56,876 nt of DNA from an uncultured Methylococcales bacterium (GCA_903902705.1 CAIUVX010000134.1:1-56876), one strand, 5' to 3'. Positions 44,139 through 52,928 are shown, counted from the first letter of the stretch. Translations and numbers: made by a program. The notes: generated by a model not told the origin, from the letters alone.

Positions 44139-44377
44139 TATGACAAGCCAAGCCAAACAAAAATACACCGCGGTGGTGATAGACCTCTATTCACGGCAAG
44201 TCGTGGGCTGGTCTATGGCAGAACGCATGAAAACCAAGCTGGTCAACAACGCACTGATTATGGCAATCTGGAAACGAAAACTGGACAAGGCTTGCTATGG
44301 CACACCGACCGAGGCAGTCAATACGCTTCCGACAGCCACCGAAAACTGCTCAATTATGATTGAAAGGGGGGGTGATC
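44139..44377 (+). mobile_element. IS3 family transposase (OrfB) remnant, frameshifted
   Basis: The frame reads KYTAVVIDLYSRQVVGWSMA and ERMKTKLVNNALIMAIWKRK, the catalytic-core wording of IS3-family OrfB. At about 44282 homology moves to another frame, which reads GLLWHTDRGSQYASDSHRKL before a stop. Both ends of the gene are missing and no terminal repeats are visible. This is a dead fragment. The rest of the 740 nt gap around it holds only the hairpin listed separately. Confidence 0.85.
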
Positions 44378-44405
44378 TAACACCATGTTTTCTTAGACCA
44401 TAAAT

Positions 44406-45242
44406 TCAAGCTACTACCCGATTTTTGTTTCTAATCCATTCACTCCACGAACCTGCATACAGTTTAGAGCCAGATAGTCCTGCGTGTTCCATTGCTAACA
44501 GATTATGGCAAGCGGTCACACCAGAGCCGCAATAATGCACTACTTTTTCAGGGTCTGTTGAACCAATAAGCTGTTTAAATTGAGAACGTAATTGTTCGGG
44601 TGGTAAAAATAATCCCTGCGCATTCAGATTCAATGGCAAAGGACGATTTAAGGCGTAAGGAATATGTCCAGCAATCGGATCAATTGGTTCTTGTTCGCCA
44701 CGATAGCGTTCTGCGGTTCTGGCATCGATGAGTTTAATGGATTTTCTGGCGATGCTGTTTTCAACTTGGTTAGCGGTAAGCCACAGATTGGGGTTTAGAT
44801 AAGCTCTAAAACTGGCTGGTTTAATGGTCGGTAAGGCGGTGGTAATTTCATAGCCTTGTTGTTGCCAATGTTTGATGCCGCCGTCTAGCACTGCCACATT
44901 GTTATGCCCTAAGGCTCGCAATAACCACCACAAGCGTCCTGCAAACGCGCCACTCGCATCATCATAAACTACGACCTGACTGTGATTACTTACCCCCCAT
45001 GCGCCCAATTTTTTTACCAATGATCTAAAATCGGGTAAGGGATGACGACCTGTTGTATCGGTAATTGCAGACGATAAATCATTATTCAAATGCGCATAAC
45101 GGGCATTCTGGAGGTGTCCGTGTCGATAAGCAGTGCTACCCGCTTCACTGTTAGCCAAAGAAAAGCGACAATCAATAATCACCCAGTCCGATTGAATAAA
45201 ATGATGTAATTCAGATGCAGAAATCAATGTGCAGTAGTTCAT
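44406..45242 (-). CDS. Sulfurtransferase, SseA/thiosulfate sulfurtransferase type
   Basis: Two tandem rhodanese domains make up the 278 aa product. The first reads WVIIDCRFSLANSEAGSTAYRHGHLQNARYAHL and the second IKLIDARTAERYRGEQEPIDPIAGHIPYALN. The active-site loop in the second is CGSGVTAC, which matches 3-mercaptopyruvate/thiosulfate sulfurtransferases. The ATG at 45242 is chosen, with GGAG nine bases upstream; the frame is open ten codons further into the upstream gene. It lies four bases from the quinone oxidoreductase stop, so the two form an operon. Confidence 0.9.
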   Translation of the reverse strand: MNYCTLISASELHHFIQSDWVIIDCRFSLANSEAGSTAYRHGHLQNARYAHLNNDLSSAITDTTGRHPLPDFRSLVKKLGAWGVSNHSQVVVYDDASGAFAGRLWWLLRALGHNNVAVLDGGIKHWQQQGYEITTALPTIKPASFRAYLNPNLWLTANQVENSIARKSIKLIDARTAERYRGEQEPIDPIAGHIPYALNRPLPLNLNAQGLFLPPEQLRSQFKQLIGSTDPEKVVHYCGSGVTACHNLLAMEHAGLSGSKLYAGSWSEWIRNKNRVVA

Positions 45243-45246
45243 GGTG

Positions 45247-46230
45247 TTAAATCTCCAAAATAATTTTGCCAATGTGCCGACTACTTTCCATCAGTTCATG
45301 GGCGAGTTCAGCTTCATCTAAAGCAAAGGTGGTATAAATAACAGGCGAAATTTTGCCTGTTGCTAATAACGGCCAAACGTGTTTGTGTAATTTATTGGCT
45401 ATATCGGCTTTGAATGCGTCATCTCTGGCGCGTAAAGTTGAACCTGTGATAGTTAAGCGTTTAACCATAATAGGCAACAGATTAATCTCCGATTTTATGC
45501 CCTGTTGCAATGCAATTTGTACCAATCGCCCGTCATACGCCAAACATTTTAAATTACGCGAAAAATAATCGCCGCCGATAATATCAAGAATGACATCTAC
45601 ACCTTTGTTCTGGGTAAGCTGATTTATTACTTCAACAAAATCGCGTTCGTGATAATTAATGGCAGCATCAGCACCTAGTTCTAAACAGGCTTTGCATTTA
45701 GCTGCTGAACCAGCGGTGACAATGACTTTCGCACCAAAGGCTTTAGCCAATTGTATAGCGGTTACGCCTATGCCACTACTGCCGCCATGTACTAATAAGG
45801 TTTCTTTGGCTGATAAATGGGCGCGATCAAATACATTGCTCCACACGGTAAAAAAAGTTTCAGGCAAGGCAGCCGCTTCGGTAAACGATAAACCCTCAGG
45901 TATCGGCAGGCACAATAACGCAGAGGCTAAACAATAACCCGCATAACCACCGCCCGTAACCAAGGCGCACACTGTATCACCTACTTTTAAATGACTCACC
46001 GCCGCGCCTAGTACCACTATTGTTCCCGCAACTTCTAATCCCAATATGTCCGATGCACCCGCAGGCGGTGGATACAAGCCTTTACGTTGCGCTATATCGG
46101 GGCGATTAACGCCAGCGGCAGCAACTTTAATTAATACTTGATGACTAGCAGGTTTAGGCATCAGTCGAGCAGTTAATTGCAAACTGTCAGCTTCGACTTC
46201 AATCGCCTGCATGAATTCTGGAATCATCAT
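45247..46230 (-). CDS. Zinc-independent NAD(P)H quinone oxidoreductase (MDR family)
   Basis: A medium-chain dehydrogenase/reductase of quinone-oxidoreductase type (327 aa). The substrate domain begins MQAIEVEADSLQLTARLMPKP, with AAGVNRPDIAQRKGLYPPPAGASDILGLEVAG. The nucleotide site is LLVHGGSSGIGVTAIQLAKAFGAKVIVTAGS. No zinc-binding cysteines are present. The PIG3/QorB-like subgroup has the same PDIxQRxGxYPPPxGAS phrase. It is translationally close to the downstream sulfurtransferase gene. Confidence 0.9.
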   Translation of the reverse strand: MMIPEFMQAIEVEADSLQLTARLMPKPASHQVLIKVAAAGVNRPDIAQRKGLYPPPAGASDILGLEVAGTIVVLGAAVSHLKVGDTVCALVTGGGYAGYCLASALLCLPIPEGLSFTEAAALPETFFTVWSNVFDRAHLSAKETLLVHGGSSGIGVTAIQLAKAFGAKVIVTAGSAAKCKACLELGADAAINYHERDFVEVINQLTQNKGVDVILDIIGGDYFSRNLKCLAYDGRLVQIALQQGIKSEINLLPIMVKRLTITGSTLRARDDAFKADIANKLHKHVWPLLATGKISPVIYTTFALDEAELAHELMESSRHIGKIILEI

Positions 46231-46288
46231 AAGTTACGTTCTGAAAAAAAGTGAATGCGGTTATTATATGCTGGAGTTTACATAACAG

Positions 46289-46343
46289 CAGGAGTAAAAC
46301 AGCTTTAGCTGTTTTTCCAATAGCTAAAGCTATTGAACTCCTG
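46289..46343. repeat. Nested hairpins: two inner stems enclosed by an outer stem
   Basis: The outer arms CAGGAGT (46289-46295) and ACTCCTG (46337-46343) enclose two perfect hairpins. The first is AAAACAGCT-TT-AGCTGTTTT and the second AATAGCT-AA-AGCTATT. The unit would fold as a three-way junction. It lies in the divergent gap between the quinone oxidoreductase and argC genes. Confidence 0.7.
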
Positions 46344-46374
46344 TGTTTTTAGAAATTTTCAATTAGGATAAAAA

Positions 46375-47406
46375 ATGATTCGTGCAGGTATTGTGGGAGG
46401 AACAGGTTATACGGGTGTTGAACTGTTGCGGATTTTAGCATTGCATCCAGAAGTAGAGGTTGCTGTGGTAACTTCACGCGCTGATGCAGGAACGCGAGTG
46501 GATGCAGTCTATCCGAGTTTACGCGGTGTTATCAATATACTGTTTACTGCACCAGAGTCGGAAACCTTAGCCCACTGTGATGTGGTATTTTTCGCTACCC
46601 CCAACGGCACGGCGATGTTAATGGCAGAACAGCTACTGGCGCGTGACGTGAAAGTCATCGACTTATCAGCAGATTTTCGTTTAAAAAATGAGGCTGAATG
46701 GAGTCATTGGTATGGCATGGAACACGCCTGCCCTGAGTTAATCGCTGAAGCGGTTTATGGCTTGCCTGAAATTCATCGTGATGCAATTAAACAAGCGCGG
46801 TTGGTTGCCTGTGCGGGTTGCTATCCTACCGCTGTGCAATTGGGCTTTTTGCCATTGCTTGAAAATGGCTTGATTGATGTGAGCAATTTAATTGCCGATG
46901 TGAAGTCTGGTGTCAGTGGCGCGGGACGAAAAGCCGAACTCACTGGTTTAATGAGCGAAGTAGGCGAAAGTTTTAAAGCCTACGGAGTCGGCGGGCATCG
47001 GCACTTGCCTGAAATTACTCAAGGTCTGAGTTTAGCGGCAGGAAAATCGGTCAATTTAACGTTTGTACCGCATTTAACACCGATGAGTCGCGGCATTCAT
47101 GCGACTTTGTACAGTCAGTTAACCGCCAGTGTTGACGATATTCAAGCCCTTTATGAGCAACGCTATCAACACGAAACCTTTGTTGATGTCTTGCCGCGAG
47201 GTGCGCATCCCAGCACCCGTGATGTCAGAGGCAGCAATAACTGTCAAATTGCCATTCATCAACCGCAAGGTGGCAACACTATCGTGGTGTTATCAGTCAT
47301 CGACAATTTAGTCAAAGGCGCGTCAGGTCAAGCCGTGCAAGTGATGAACTTACTATTTAATTTGCCAGAAGACTTAGGATTAAGAATATTAGCACTATAT
47401 CCATAA
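46375..47406 (+). CDS. argC: N-acetyl-gamma-glutamyl-phosphate reductase
   Basis: ArgC carries out the NADPH-dependent third step of arginine synthesis. The 343 aa show [20 protein letters not shown] (nucleotide binding), [10 protein letters not shown], the catalytic cysteine in [13 protein letters not shown] (Cys149), and [19 protein letters not shown] and [24 protein letters not shown] precedes the ATG. A single gene, with erpA 64 nt downstream on the same strand. Confidence 0.96.
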   Translation: MIRAGIVGGTGYTGVELLRILALHPEVEVAVVTSRADAGTRVDAVYPSLRGVINILFTAPESETLAHCDVVFFATPNGTAMLMAEQLLARDVKVIDLSADFRLKNEAEWSHWYGMEHACPELIAEAVYGLPEIHRDAIKQARLVACAGCYPTAVQLGFLPLLENGLIDVSNLIADVKSGVSGAGRKAELTGLMSEVGESFKAYGVGGHRHLPEITQGLSLAAGKSVNLTFVPHLTPMSRGIHATLYSQLTASVDDIQALYEQRYQHETFVDVLPRGAHPSTRDVRGSNNCQIAIHQPQGGNTIVVLSVIDNLVKGASGQAVQVMNLLFNLPEDLGLRILALYP

Positions 47407-47470
47407 ATCTTGATTATAATACTTGGTAATAACCAGTTTTATTTTAATTTCAAATATATAGAGAGTTTTT

Positions 47471-47803
47471 ATGTCAAATCCCATTATTTTTACTGACAGC
47501 GCGGCGGCAAAAGTCGGTGAACTCATTGCTGAAGAAGGCAACGACAATCTGAAATTGCGCGTCTATGTGTCAGGCGGTGGTTGTTCTGGTTTTCAGTATG
47601 GCTTTACTTTTGATGAAGAAGTCAACGAAGACGATACCAGCATAGTCAACGGCGGCGTGACTGTATTAATTGACTCAATGAGCATTCAGTATTTAACTGG
47701 TGCAGAAATTGATTACAAAGAAGATTTATCAGGCTCACAGTTTGTAATTCGCAACCCGAATGCAACTACAACTTGTGGCTGTGGATCGTCTTTTTCTGCT
47801 TGA
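47471..47803 (+). CDS. erpA: Iron-sulfur cluster insertion protein ErpA
   Basis: An A-type carrier that delivers Fe-S clusters to apoproteins. The 110 aa contain the three conserved cysteines: Cys38 in [13 protein letters not shown], and Cys102 and Cys104 in [11 protein letters not shown]. The stretch [39 protein letters not shown] is typical of ErpA rather than IscA. AGAGAG precedes the ATG. Confidence 0.95.
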   Translation: MSNPIIFTDSAAAKVGELIAEEGNDNLKLRVYVSGGGCSGFQYGFTFDEEVNEDDTSIVNGGVTVLIDSMSIQYLTGAEIDYKEDLSGSQFVIRNPNATTTCGCGSSFSA

Positions 47804-47826
47804 TTTAGACTTGTGGGCAACATTTC

Positions 47827-47858
47827 TGCCCAGCGTTTTTATCAGCAAAAGCTGGGCA
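47827..47858. terminator. Hairpin after erpA
   Basis: TGCCCAGC and GCTGGGCA pair perfectly around a 16-nt loop. It is 24 nt past the erpA stop codon. There is no T run, so efficiency is uncertain. Confidence 0.5.
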
Positions 47859-47900
47859 AACGATAAAGGGTAGTGGGTTAAACCTGTTATAGCTATATTC

Positions 47901-47934
47901 ATGACTACCAGTCCTGTAAAGGACTGGCAGTCAT
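47901..47934. repeat. Palindromic repeat family, copy D
   Basis: ATGACTACCAGTCC and GGACTGGCAGTCAT flank TGTAAA. One mismatch (A for G in the left arm) is shared with copy E. It lies between erpA and the YccA-like gene in an otherwise gene-free 309 nt gap. Confidence 0.85.
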
Positions 47935-48112
47935 ACCCAAAAGCAAAAATCACAGATTTAATACACCACCCAAAATACCACATAAGTATAGGCTTTGCTT
48001 GCACTCCTTAGTTTTTACATTAGAATCCACTCTGCACTTGTTATTTAATAGCGTTGCCATTACATTCAGTAACAGGTCAATTTTTAATTATCTCTTTAAG
48101 GAATAAAACACC

Positions 48113-48781
48113 ATGAGTTTAAATACCGCAATTACCCAGTCAGCGTCCAGTACACTGGCAACCAATAAAGTGTTGCGCAACACTTATTTGTTATTATCAA
48201 TGACCCTATTTTTCAGTGCGATAACCGCAGGTGTTTCTATGGTTATGAATCTGCCACCTTTTGGCATGATTGTCACCTTGGTTGGGTTTTATGGTCTATT
48301 TTTTCTGACTTCAAAATACAGCGACCGCGCTTTAGGGCTAGTTTTTACCTTTGCATTAACAGGTTTTATGGGCTTAACCCTAGGACCGATTTTAAATATG
48401 TACATTCATAACTTCAGCAATGGGCATGAATTAATCATTATGGCGTTAACTGGCACAGGTGTTATTTTCTTAGGTTTATCAGGCTACGCGCTAACCACTC
48501 GTAAAGATTTCAGCTTTATGGGCGGATTTTTACTGACAGGTGTATTAGTTGCCTTTTTAGCGGGTATTGGCGCGATTGTGTTTGCTATTCCTGCGCTATC
48601 ACTTGCTGTTTCAGCAATGTTTATTTTGCTAATGTCAGGCATGATTTTATACCAAACCAGTGAAATCATTCACGGTGGCGAAACTAACTATATCCGTGCA
48701 ACCGTTTCTTTATATGTCTCGTTGTACAACTTATTTTTAAGTTTATTGCAGATATTAGGCATATTTGGCGGTGAAAGATAA
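48113..48781 (+). CDS. Bax inhibitor-1/YccA family membrane protein
   Basis: The 222 aa protein has seven hydrophobic segments and an opening typical of YccA (NTAITQSASSTLATNKVLRNTYLLLSMTLFFSAI). Family phrases include GFMGLTLGPILNMYI, ALTTRKDFSFMGGFLLTG and SLYVSLYNLFLSLLQILG near the C-terminus. E. coli YccA modulates FtsH proteolysis; other BI-1 proteins are pH-gated calcium channels. The gene is flanked by copies D and E of the palindromic repeat. Confidence 0.92.
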   Translation: MSLNTAITQSASSTLATNKVLRNTYLLLSMTLFFSAITAGVSMVMNLPPFGMIVTLVGFYGLFFLTSKYSDRALGLVFTFALTGFMGLTLGPILNMYIHNFSNGHELIIMALTGTGVIFLGLSGYALTTRKDFSFMGGFLLTGVLVAFLAGIGAIVFAIPALSLAVSAMFILLMSGMILYQTSEIIHGGETNYIRATVSLYVSLYNLFLSLLQILGIFGGER

Positions 48782-48790
48782 AACGTATTA

Positions 48791-48824
48791 ATGACTACCA
48801 GTCTTTTAATGGACTGGCAGTCAT
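48791..48824. repeat. Palindromic repeat family, copy E
   Basis: ATGACTACCAGTC and GACTGGCAGTCAT flank TTTTAATG. The left arm carries the same A-for-G change as copy D. Confidence 0.85.
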
Positions 48825-48833
48825 AGTCAAACC

Positions 48834-48865
48834 AAAAAGCCCGACGATAAGTTGGGCTTTTTTTT
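48834..48865 (+). terminator. Rho-independent terminator after the YccA-like gene
   Basis: AAAAAGCCCGAC and GTTGGGCTTTTT pair (one G-T) around GATAA and run into eight or more T residues. This is a classic strong terminator, separate from the nearby palindromic repeat. Confidence 0.85.
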
Positions 48866-48997
48866 CAGTGTTTTTCAATAAATCCCTTTATGACAAGTGT
48901 TAAAAATTGACATTAATGTCTTCAAAAGTAGAATGAGTGGTTTATTTACGTTCAGCGTCGCTGGATTATTACTGAGCAACACAAAGGAAAAGAGTCA

Positions 48998-49951
48998 ATG
49001 AGTCATACCCTATATACCGCACCCGTACAGAGAGTCCAACGCTGTGAATTAGCTGTTCCTGGTACTAGCCCAGAATTTTTTGAAAAAGCCATGAAAAGTG
49101 GCGCGGATTTTATTTTTCTGGATTTGGAAGATGCGGTTGCTCCCGATGACAAATTACAAGCGCGTAAAAATATCATCGAAGCGATTAATGATTTGGATTG
49201 GAAAGGTCATGGTGTAACGGTTTCCGTGCGTATCAACGGCTTAGATACTCAATATATGGTGCGTGATGTGGTCGATTTAGTCGAGCAAGCGGGCGATAAA
49301 ATCGACACCATTTTAATTCCTAAAGTCGGCGTGTATTCAGATGTATATATGGTTGAAGCGATGCTCAACCAATTGGAAATACAGCAAGGTCTTAAAAATC
49401 GCATCGGTATCGAAGCCCTAATTGAAACCGCCTTAGGCATGGCAAATGTCGAAGACATTGCCAAACAAGGTGCGTTAGGCGGACGTTTAGAAGCCCTGCA
49501 TTTTGGTGTTGCAGATTATGCGGCAAGTAATCGCGCCAGAACCACCAATATCGGTGGTTTAAATCCTGATTACCCAGCGGATCAATGGCACTACGCGATT
49601 AGCCGCATGACGGTTGCTTGCCGCGCTTACGGTTTACGTCCAATTGATGGACCTTTTGGTGATTTTAAAGACCCAGAAGGCTATAAACTAGGTGCAAAAC
49701 GTGCAGCAGCATTAGGTTGTGAAGGCAAATGGGCAATTCATCCCTCACAAATTGCCCTTGCCAATGAAGTCTTCACTCCACCTGCGGCAGAAGTCGAAAA
49801 AGCCAAACGTATTTTAGTGGCATTACAAGAAGCCGCAGCACAAGGTAAAGGCGCGGCAGCGTTAGATGGTCGCTTGATTGATGCCGCTTCTGAGAAAATG
49901 GCGAATAATGTCGTTAGAGCGGCTGAGGCGATTGCGGCGAAGATTCGTTGA
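48998..49951 (+). CDS. mcl: Malyl-CoA lyase (HpcH/HpaI/CitE family)
   Basis: Splits malyl-CoA to acetyl-CoA and glyoxylate, the closing step of the serine cycle. The 317 aa show RCELAVPGTSPEFFEKAMKSGADFIFLDLEDAVAPDDK (metal/CoA site), VSVRINGLDTQYMVRDVVD, ILIPKVGVYSDVYMVEAM, IEALIETALGMANVEDIA and GKWAIHPSQIALANEVFTP. The wording matches methylotroph Mcl closely. AAAGGAAAAGAGTCA precedes the ATG. No other serine-cycle gene is in the window; in Methylococcales the cycle is usually partial. Confidence 0.88.
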   Translation: MSHTLYTAPVQRVQRCELAVPGTSPEFFEKAMKSGADFIFLDLEDAVAPDDKLQARKNIIEAINDLDWKGHGVTVSVRINGLDTQYMVRDVVDLVEQAGDKIDTILIPKVGVYSDVYMVEAMLNQLEIQQGLKNRIGIEALIETALGMANVEDIAKQGALGGRLEALHFGVADYAASNRARTTNIGGLNPDYPADQWHYAISRMTVACRAYGLRPIDGPFGDFKDPEGYKLGAKRAAALGCEGKWAIHPSQIALANEVFTPPAAEVEKAKRILVALQEAAAQGKGAAALDGRLIDAASEKMANNVVRAAEAIAAKIR

Positions 49952-49964
49952 TTTTTTTGTGGTT

Positions 49965-49985
49965 GGGTACGCGATGCGCGTACCC
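49965..49985. repeat. Hairpin GGGTACGCG/CGCGTACCC followed by TTGATTAAATAA (copy 1)
   Basis: The nine-base arms are perfect around ATG. The stem is followed by TGCTTGATTAAATAA. The same hairpin-plus-tail occurs at 54337 after eno. Each sits between a housekeeping gene and an unrecognised accessory gene. Confidence 0.75.
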
Positions 49986-50039
49986 TGCTTGATTAAATAA
50001 ATCAGTATTTTTATTTTCAAATTTTGGTGGCAAAAATTC

Positions 50040-50420
50040 ATGGCTATAAATGACAAATTTCCAGATTATTTTCCTTCTTGTTGTCCACCAGAAAATGCTA
50101 TTGATGCGAATGGTGCTGTTTTTCGCGTTGTTAAAAATGAAGACTTGACCAATGATGATTTTTTATCTCATCATGAACTTGAAACGGCAATCACAGCAAA
50201 TCCATGTAGCCGTTGTGGTGTTTCAGTATTTAACTCCTTCCACAATGCCCTACACTTACAGAGAATGAGACCAACATTGGGTAATGCAATTGCGGAAGGT
50301 AATCTCAATTCTTCGGCGGGAAAAATGCTACTTACGATTAAATCTGGTCATATTGACTGGTGGTCTTATGATGGTGTTGAACGCCAGTCATTTTTTGGGA
50401 AACCGAAGCTATGTACTTAA
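50040..50420 (+). CDS. Accessory hypothetical protein, first of an overlapping pair
   Basis: The 126 aa soluble product has a CCPPENAID motif near the N-terminus (residues about 14-22) and a CSRCGVSVFNS zinc-knuckle-like pair (about 56-66). The tail GHIDWWSYDGVERQSFFGKP follows. The start follows only a weak ribosome site. Its stop overlaps the next gene's start by 10 nt, so they are co-translated and probably work together. No family recognised; the cysteine spacing hints at metal binding or protein contact. Confidence 0.7.
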   Translation: MAINDKFPDYFPSCCPPENAIDANGAVFRVVKNEDLTNDDFLSHHELETAITANPCSRCGVSVFNSFHNALHLQRMRPTLGNAIAEGNLNSSAGKMLLTIKSGHIDWWSYDGVERQSFFGKPKLCT

Positions 50421-51586
50421 ATATACCAACAACCGACAGTTTACCTAATGATCTTTTGGACAATCCATTACCCATTGATCGTGTGTTATACGAGGCGGGA
50501 GAACCTATCGTATATTTGACCCATACAAAACATGGTCAGACATTACTTGCATATTTTTCAGATGAGTCTAAAGAAGGCGTGGTAACATTTTTGACTTCAA
50601 TTTCTAAAGCGCGTTGCAATCTTTTGGAAGCTGGGTGTTTATCAGTTCGAGAAGCATTGACTGCATCTTCGCTTTGGTTTCATCTTTCTCGACCAAATGG
50701 CGAACCGCAATTTTGGGTGATAGATCCTTCAGATATACCTAATGAGTTTTTACCACTGGAAGGAACACCGCTTCTTCCAGAACATGAATCAGTTTTTCGA
50801 ACTAGAGCTATCGGTGAACATATCGCTTTAGGGAAAATGCCTGCGAGCGTTGTCGGCTTTGTAGCTGATGCCACACGTTCTGCACTAAAAACGCTTTTAG
50901 ACTTTACCTATGATATTCCAGCAGAAGGTAGACCACGAAAAAACTACAGCAGACTTTATGACCTTCCAATCCAACGATTTACTTTCGCTAGTTTTGAACT
51001 TGGCTTTGCTGCTCCAGATGAGGAGCTTTTTCCTAACGATGAAATGCAACAAGCGGTTCAAAAACTTGAAGCAGGTTTAGTTTGGGCTGCCTGTCCAATA
51101 AATAACGACACACTAATTGCAGAATCAGACGCGGAACGAGTTGCTGTACTCCGAGCTAGCCTAATGTTAACGCCACCAATTTCTGGTGCTATTTCTGAAA
51201 TTGAGATTTCTGGCACTTGGATTAAACACGGGCGAATTAAACTTACACGTCAGTCTCGCAGAAAAGTTAATGGTGAATTACATAAACTTAACAAAGAAAA
51301 AGTAGTTACTTGCTGTGGGCGAATTGGTGAAATTGATGGTGATAAGTTAAGCTTTATTTTGCGTGAAGTTACTGTCAACGGTAATCAAGAGTGTGAATGT
51401 AAAGGTTTTTTTGAGGAGTCTCTTCTTGATGATATGAATCTTTTTTACTTTGAAGGTACACGGGTTGCAGTGGTAGGTGTTGAGCGTCGAGAACGTCTGT
51501 CTGTTATCGCAGTCGCACCAGAAAATACTATTGAAGAACCTGTAGGTTGCGGTGAGCTTACGAACCCAACAAAAACAATCTGTTAA
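50411..51586 (+). CDS. Accessory hypothetical protein, second of an overlapping pair (DUF6575-like opening)
   Basis: The 391 aa soluble protein begins with a region (RVLYEAGEPIVYLTHTKHG and QTLLAYFSDESKEGVVTF, residues about 24-65) that resembles DUF6575-type domains of bacterial accessory proteins (a YxxxxPxxx...GQxxLxxxxD pattern). A central helical region follows, then a beta-rich C-terminus (GAISEIEISGTWIKHGRIKL and VTVNGNQECECKGFFEESL). No catalytic motif is evident. It overlaps the preceding gene by 10 nt. The position after mcl suggests inserted accessory DNA. Function is unknown; a sensor or effector role in a defence-like pair is only speculation. Confidence 0.7.
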   Translation: MYLNIPTTDSLPNDLLDNPLPIDRVLYEAGEPIVYLTHTKHGQTLLAYFSDESKEGVVTFLTSISKARCNLLEAGCLSVREALTASSLWFHLSRPNGEPQFWVIDPSDIPNEFLPLEGTPLLPEHESVFRTRAIGEHIALGKMPASVVGFVADATRSALKTLLDFTYDIPAEGRPRKNYSRLYDLPIQRFTFASFELGFAAPDEELFPNDEMQQAVQKLEAGLVWAACPINNDTLIAESDAERVAVLRASLMLTPPISGAISEIEISGTWIKHGRIKLTRQSRRKVNGELHKLNKEKVVTCCGRIGEIDGDKLSFILREVTVNGNQECECKGFFEESLLDDMNLFYFEGTRVAVVGVERRERLSVIAVAPENTIEEPVGCGELTNPTKTIC

Positions 51587-51639
51587 GCATAAACATTGGA
51601 GTTTGTACCTCCCCCCAATTGACGCATAACTTTTTATCA

Positions 51640-51662
51640 TTCCCACGATCACAGCGTGGAAA
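51640..51662. repeat. Short imperfect hairpin TTCCCACG/CGTGGAAA
   Basis: TTCCCACG and CGTGGAAA are partly complementary around ATCACAG. It resembles the CGTTCCAACG hairpin at 2320 and is probably a decayed member of the same intergenic family. Confidence 0.4.
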
Positions 51663-51688
51663 CAACATAATTCTATAAGGTACACACC

Positions 51689-51970
51689 ATGACAGACAAA
51701 CAAGAACACACGCGCAACTTGGTTGCAGCATTAGCCAAACATTCACAGAAAGCCACTTATACCGCTGTTGCGGGAGTTGTGGGTTTACCTGCTCGGACAG
51801 TAATGCAATCGCTACTTAAAGACCCGCAAAGCGAGTGGGTGGTTGCTAAGCCAAGTCATCAACCGACGGGCTATTCCACTAATCAATTGCGTCCACAGCT
51901 TAAATCTAATTCGTTGGTTATCGTCTCTGCTACCGCGTTAGCCACTTGGTGGGCAAAACACCCTTCATGA
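51689..51970 (+). CDS. Small hypothetical protein with helix-turn-helix-like segment
   Basis: The 93 aa product has a basic, Ala-rich character. The stretch KATYTAVAGVVGLPARTVMQ (residues about 22-41) looks like a helix-turn-helix, related in pattern to the C-terminal helix of MGMT/ATL-like DNA-binding proteins (TYxAVAxxVGxPxxxRxV). The conserved PCHR/PWHR region of those proteins is absent. It lies between the accessory pair and kdsA. Function unknown. Confidence 0.55.
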   Translation: MTDKQEHTRNLVAALAKHSQKATYTAVAGVVGLPARTVMQSLLKDPQSEWVVAKPSHQPTGYSTNQLRPQLKSNSLVIVSATALATWWAKHPS

Positions 51971-52088
51971 TTGAATAATTACTTAAATATCTGGAATGAT
52001 AATTCCCTGAATTGGTAATTGAATTAACAGAAGTTTTTGAAACGTGGTCAAAAATAATGACTACACACTTAGAATAATAGGAGTTGTT

Positions 52089-52922
52089 ATGAAATTATGT
52101 GGCTTTGAAGTGGGCTTAAATCACCCGTTATTTTTAATCGCAGGACCCTGTGTGATTGAAAGCGAACAACTCGCTTTAGATACCGCAGGTTTTTTAAAAG
52201 AATTAACCACGGAATTAAATATTCCGTTTATTTATAAATCATCGTTTGATAAAGCCAATCGGTCTTCACATGAAACCTTTCGTGGTTTGGGCGTTGAGCG
52301 CGGTTTAGAAATTTTAGCGAAAGTAAAACAACAAATCGGTGTACCTGTATTGACTGACGTGCATGAAGATACACCATTAGCCGAAGTTGCCAGCGTGGTC
52401 GATGTCATGCAAACCCCCGCGTTTTTATGTCGGCAAACCAATTTTATACAAGCCGTTGCCTCACAAGGTATTCCTGTTAATATTAAAAAAGGGCAGTTTC
52501 TCGCGCCGTGGGATATGGCGAATGTCGCTAACAAAGCCAAAGCCACAGGTAATCAACAAATTATGGTCTGTGAACGCGGCGTATCGTTTGGGTATAATAA
52601 TCTGGTTTCAGATATGCGCTCGTTAGCCGTGATGCGTGATACCGACTGCCCCGTAGTCTTTGATGCCACGCATTCAGTACAATTACCTGGTGGGCAAGGT
52701 TCATGCTCAGGTGGACAACGTGAATTTGTGCCTGTATTAGCGCGTGCAGCGGTGGCAGTGGGTGTCGCAGGGATATTTATGGAGACTCATCCAAATCCAG
52801 CGGAAGCAAAAAGTGATGGCCCGAATTCATGGCCATTACACAGAATGCGTGAATTATTAGAAACCTTAATGGTGTTAGACAGAGCCGTTAAAAGCCAGCC
52901 GTTTATTGAAACAACTTTGTAA
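52089..52922 (+). CDS. kdsA: 3-deoxy-8-phosphooctulonate synthase (KDO-8-P synthase)
   Basis: Condenses arabinose-5-phosphate and PEP for lipopolysaccharide KDO. The 277 aa show [85 protein letters not shown] and [15 protein letters not shown]. The ATG at 52089, after AGGAG, is preferred to an in-frame GTG upstream. The eno gene follows 108 nt later; kdsA-eno is a common gammaproteobacterial order, with pyrG absent here. Confidence 0.96.
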   Translation: MKLCGFEVGLNHPLFLIAGPCVIESEQLALDTAGFLKELTTELNIPFIYKSSFDKANRSSHETFRGLGVERGLEILAKVKQQIGVPVLTDVHEDTPLAEVASVVDVMQTPAFLCRQTNFIQAVASQGIPVNIKKGQFLAPWDMANVANKAKATGNQQIMVCERGVSFGYNNLVSDMRSLAVMRDTDCPVVFDATHSVQLPGGQGSCSGGQREFVPVLARAAVAVGVAGIFMETHPNPAEAKSDGPNSWPLHRMRELLETLMVLDRAVKSQPFIETTL

Positions 52923-52928
52923 ATTCAC

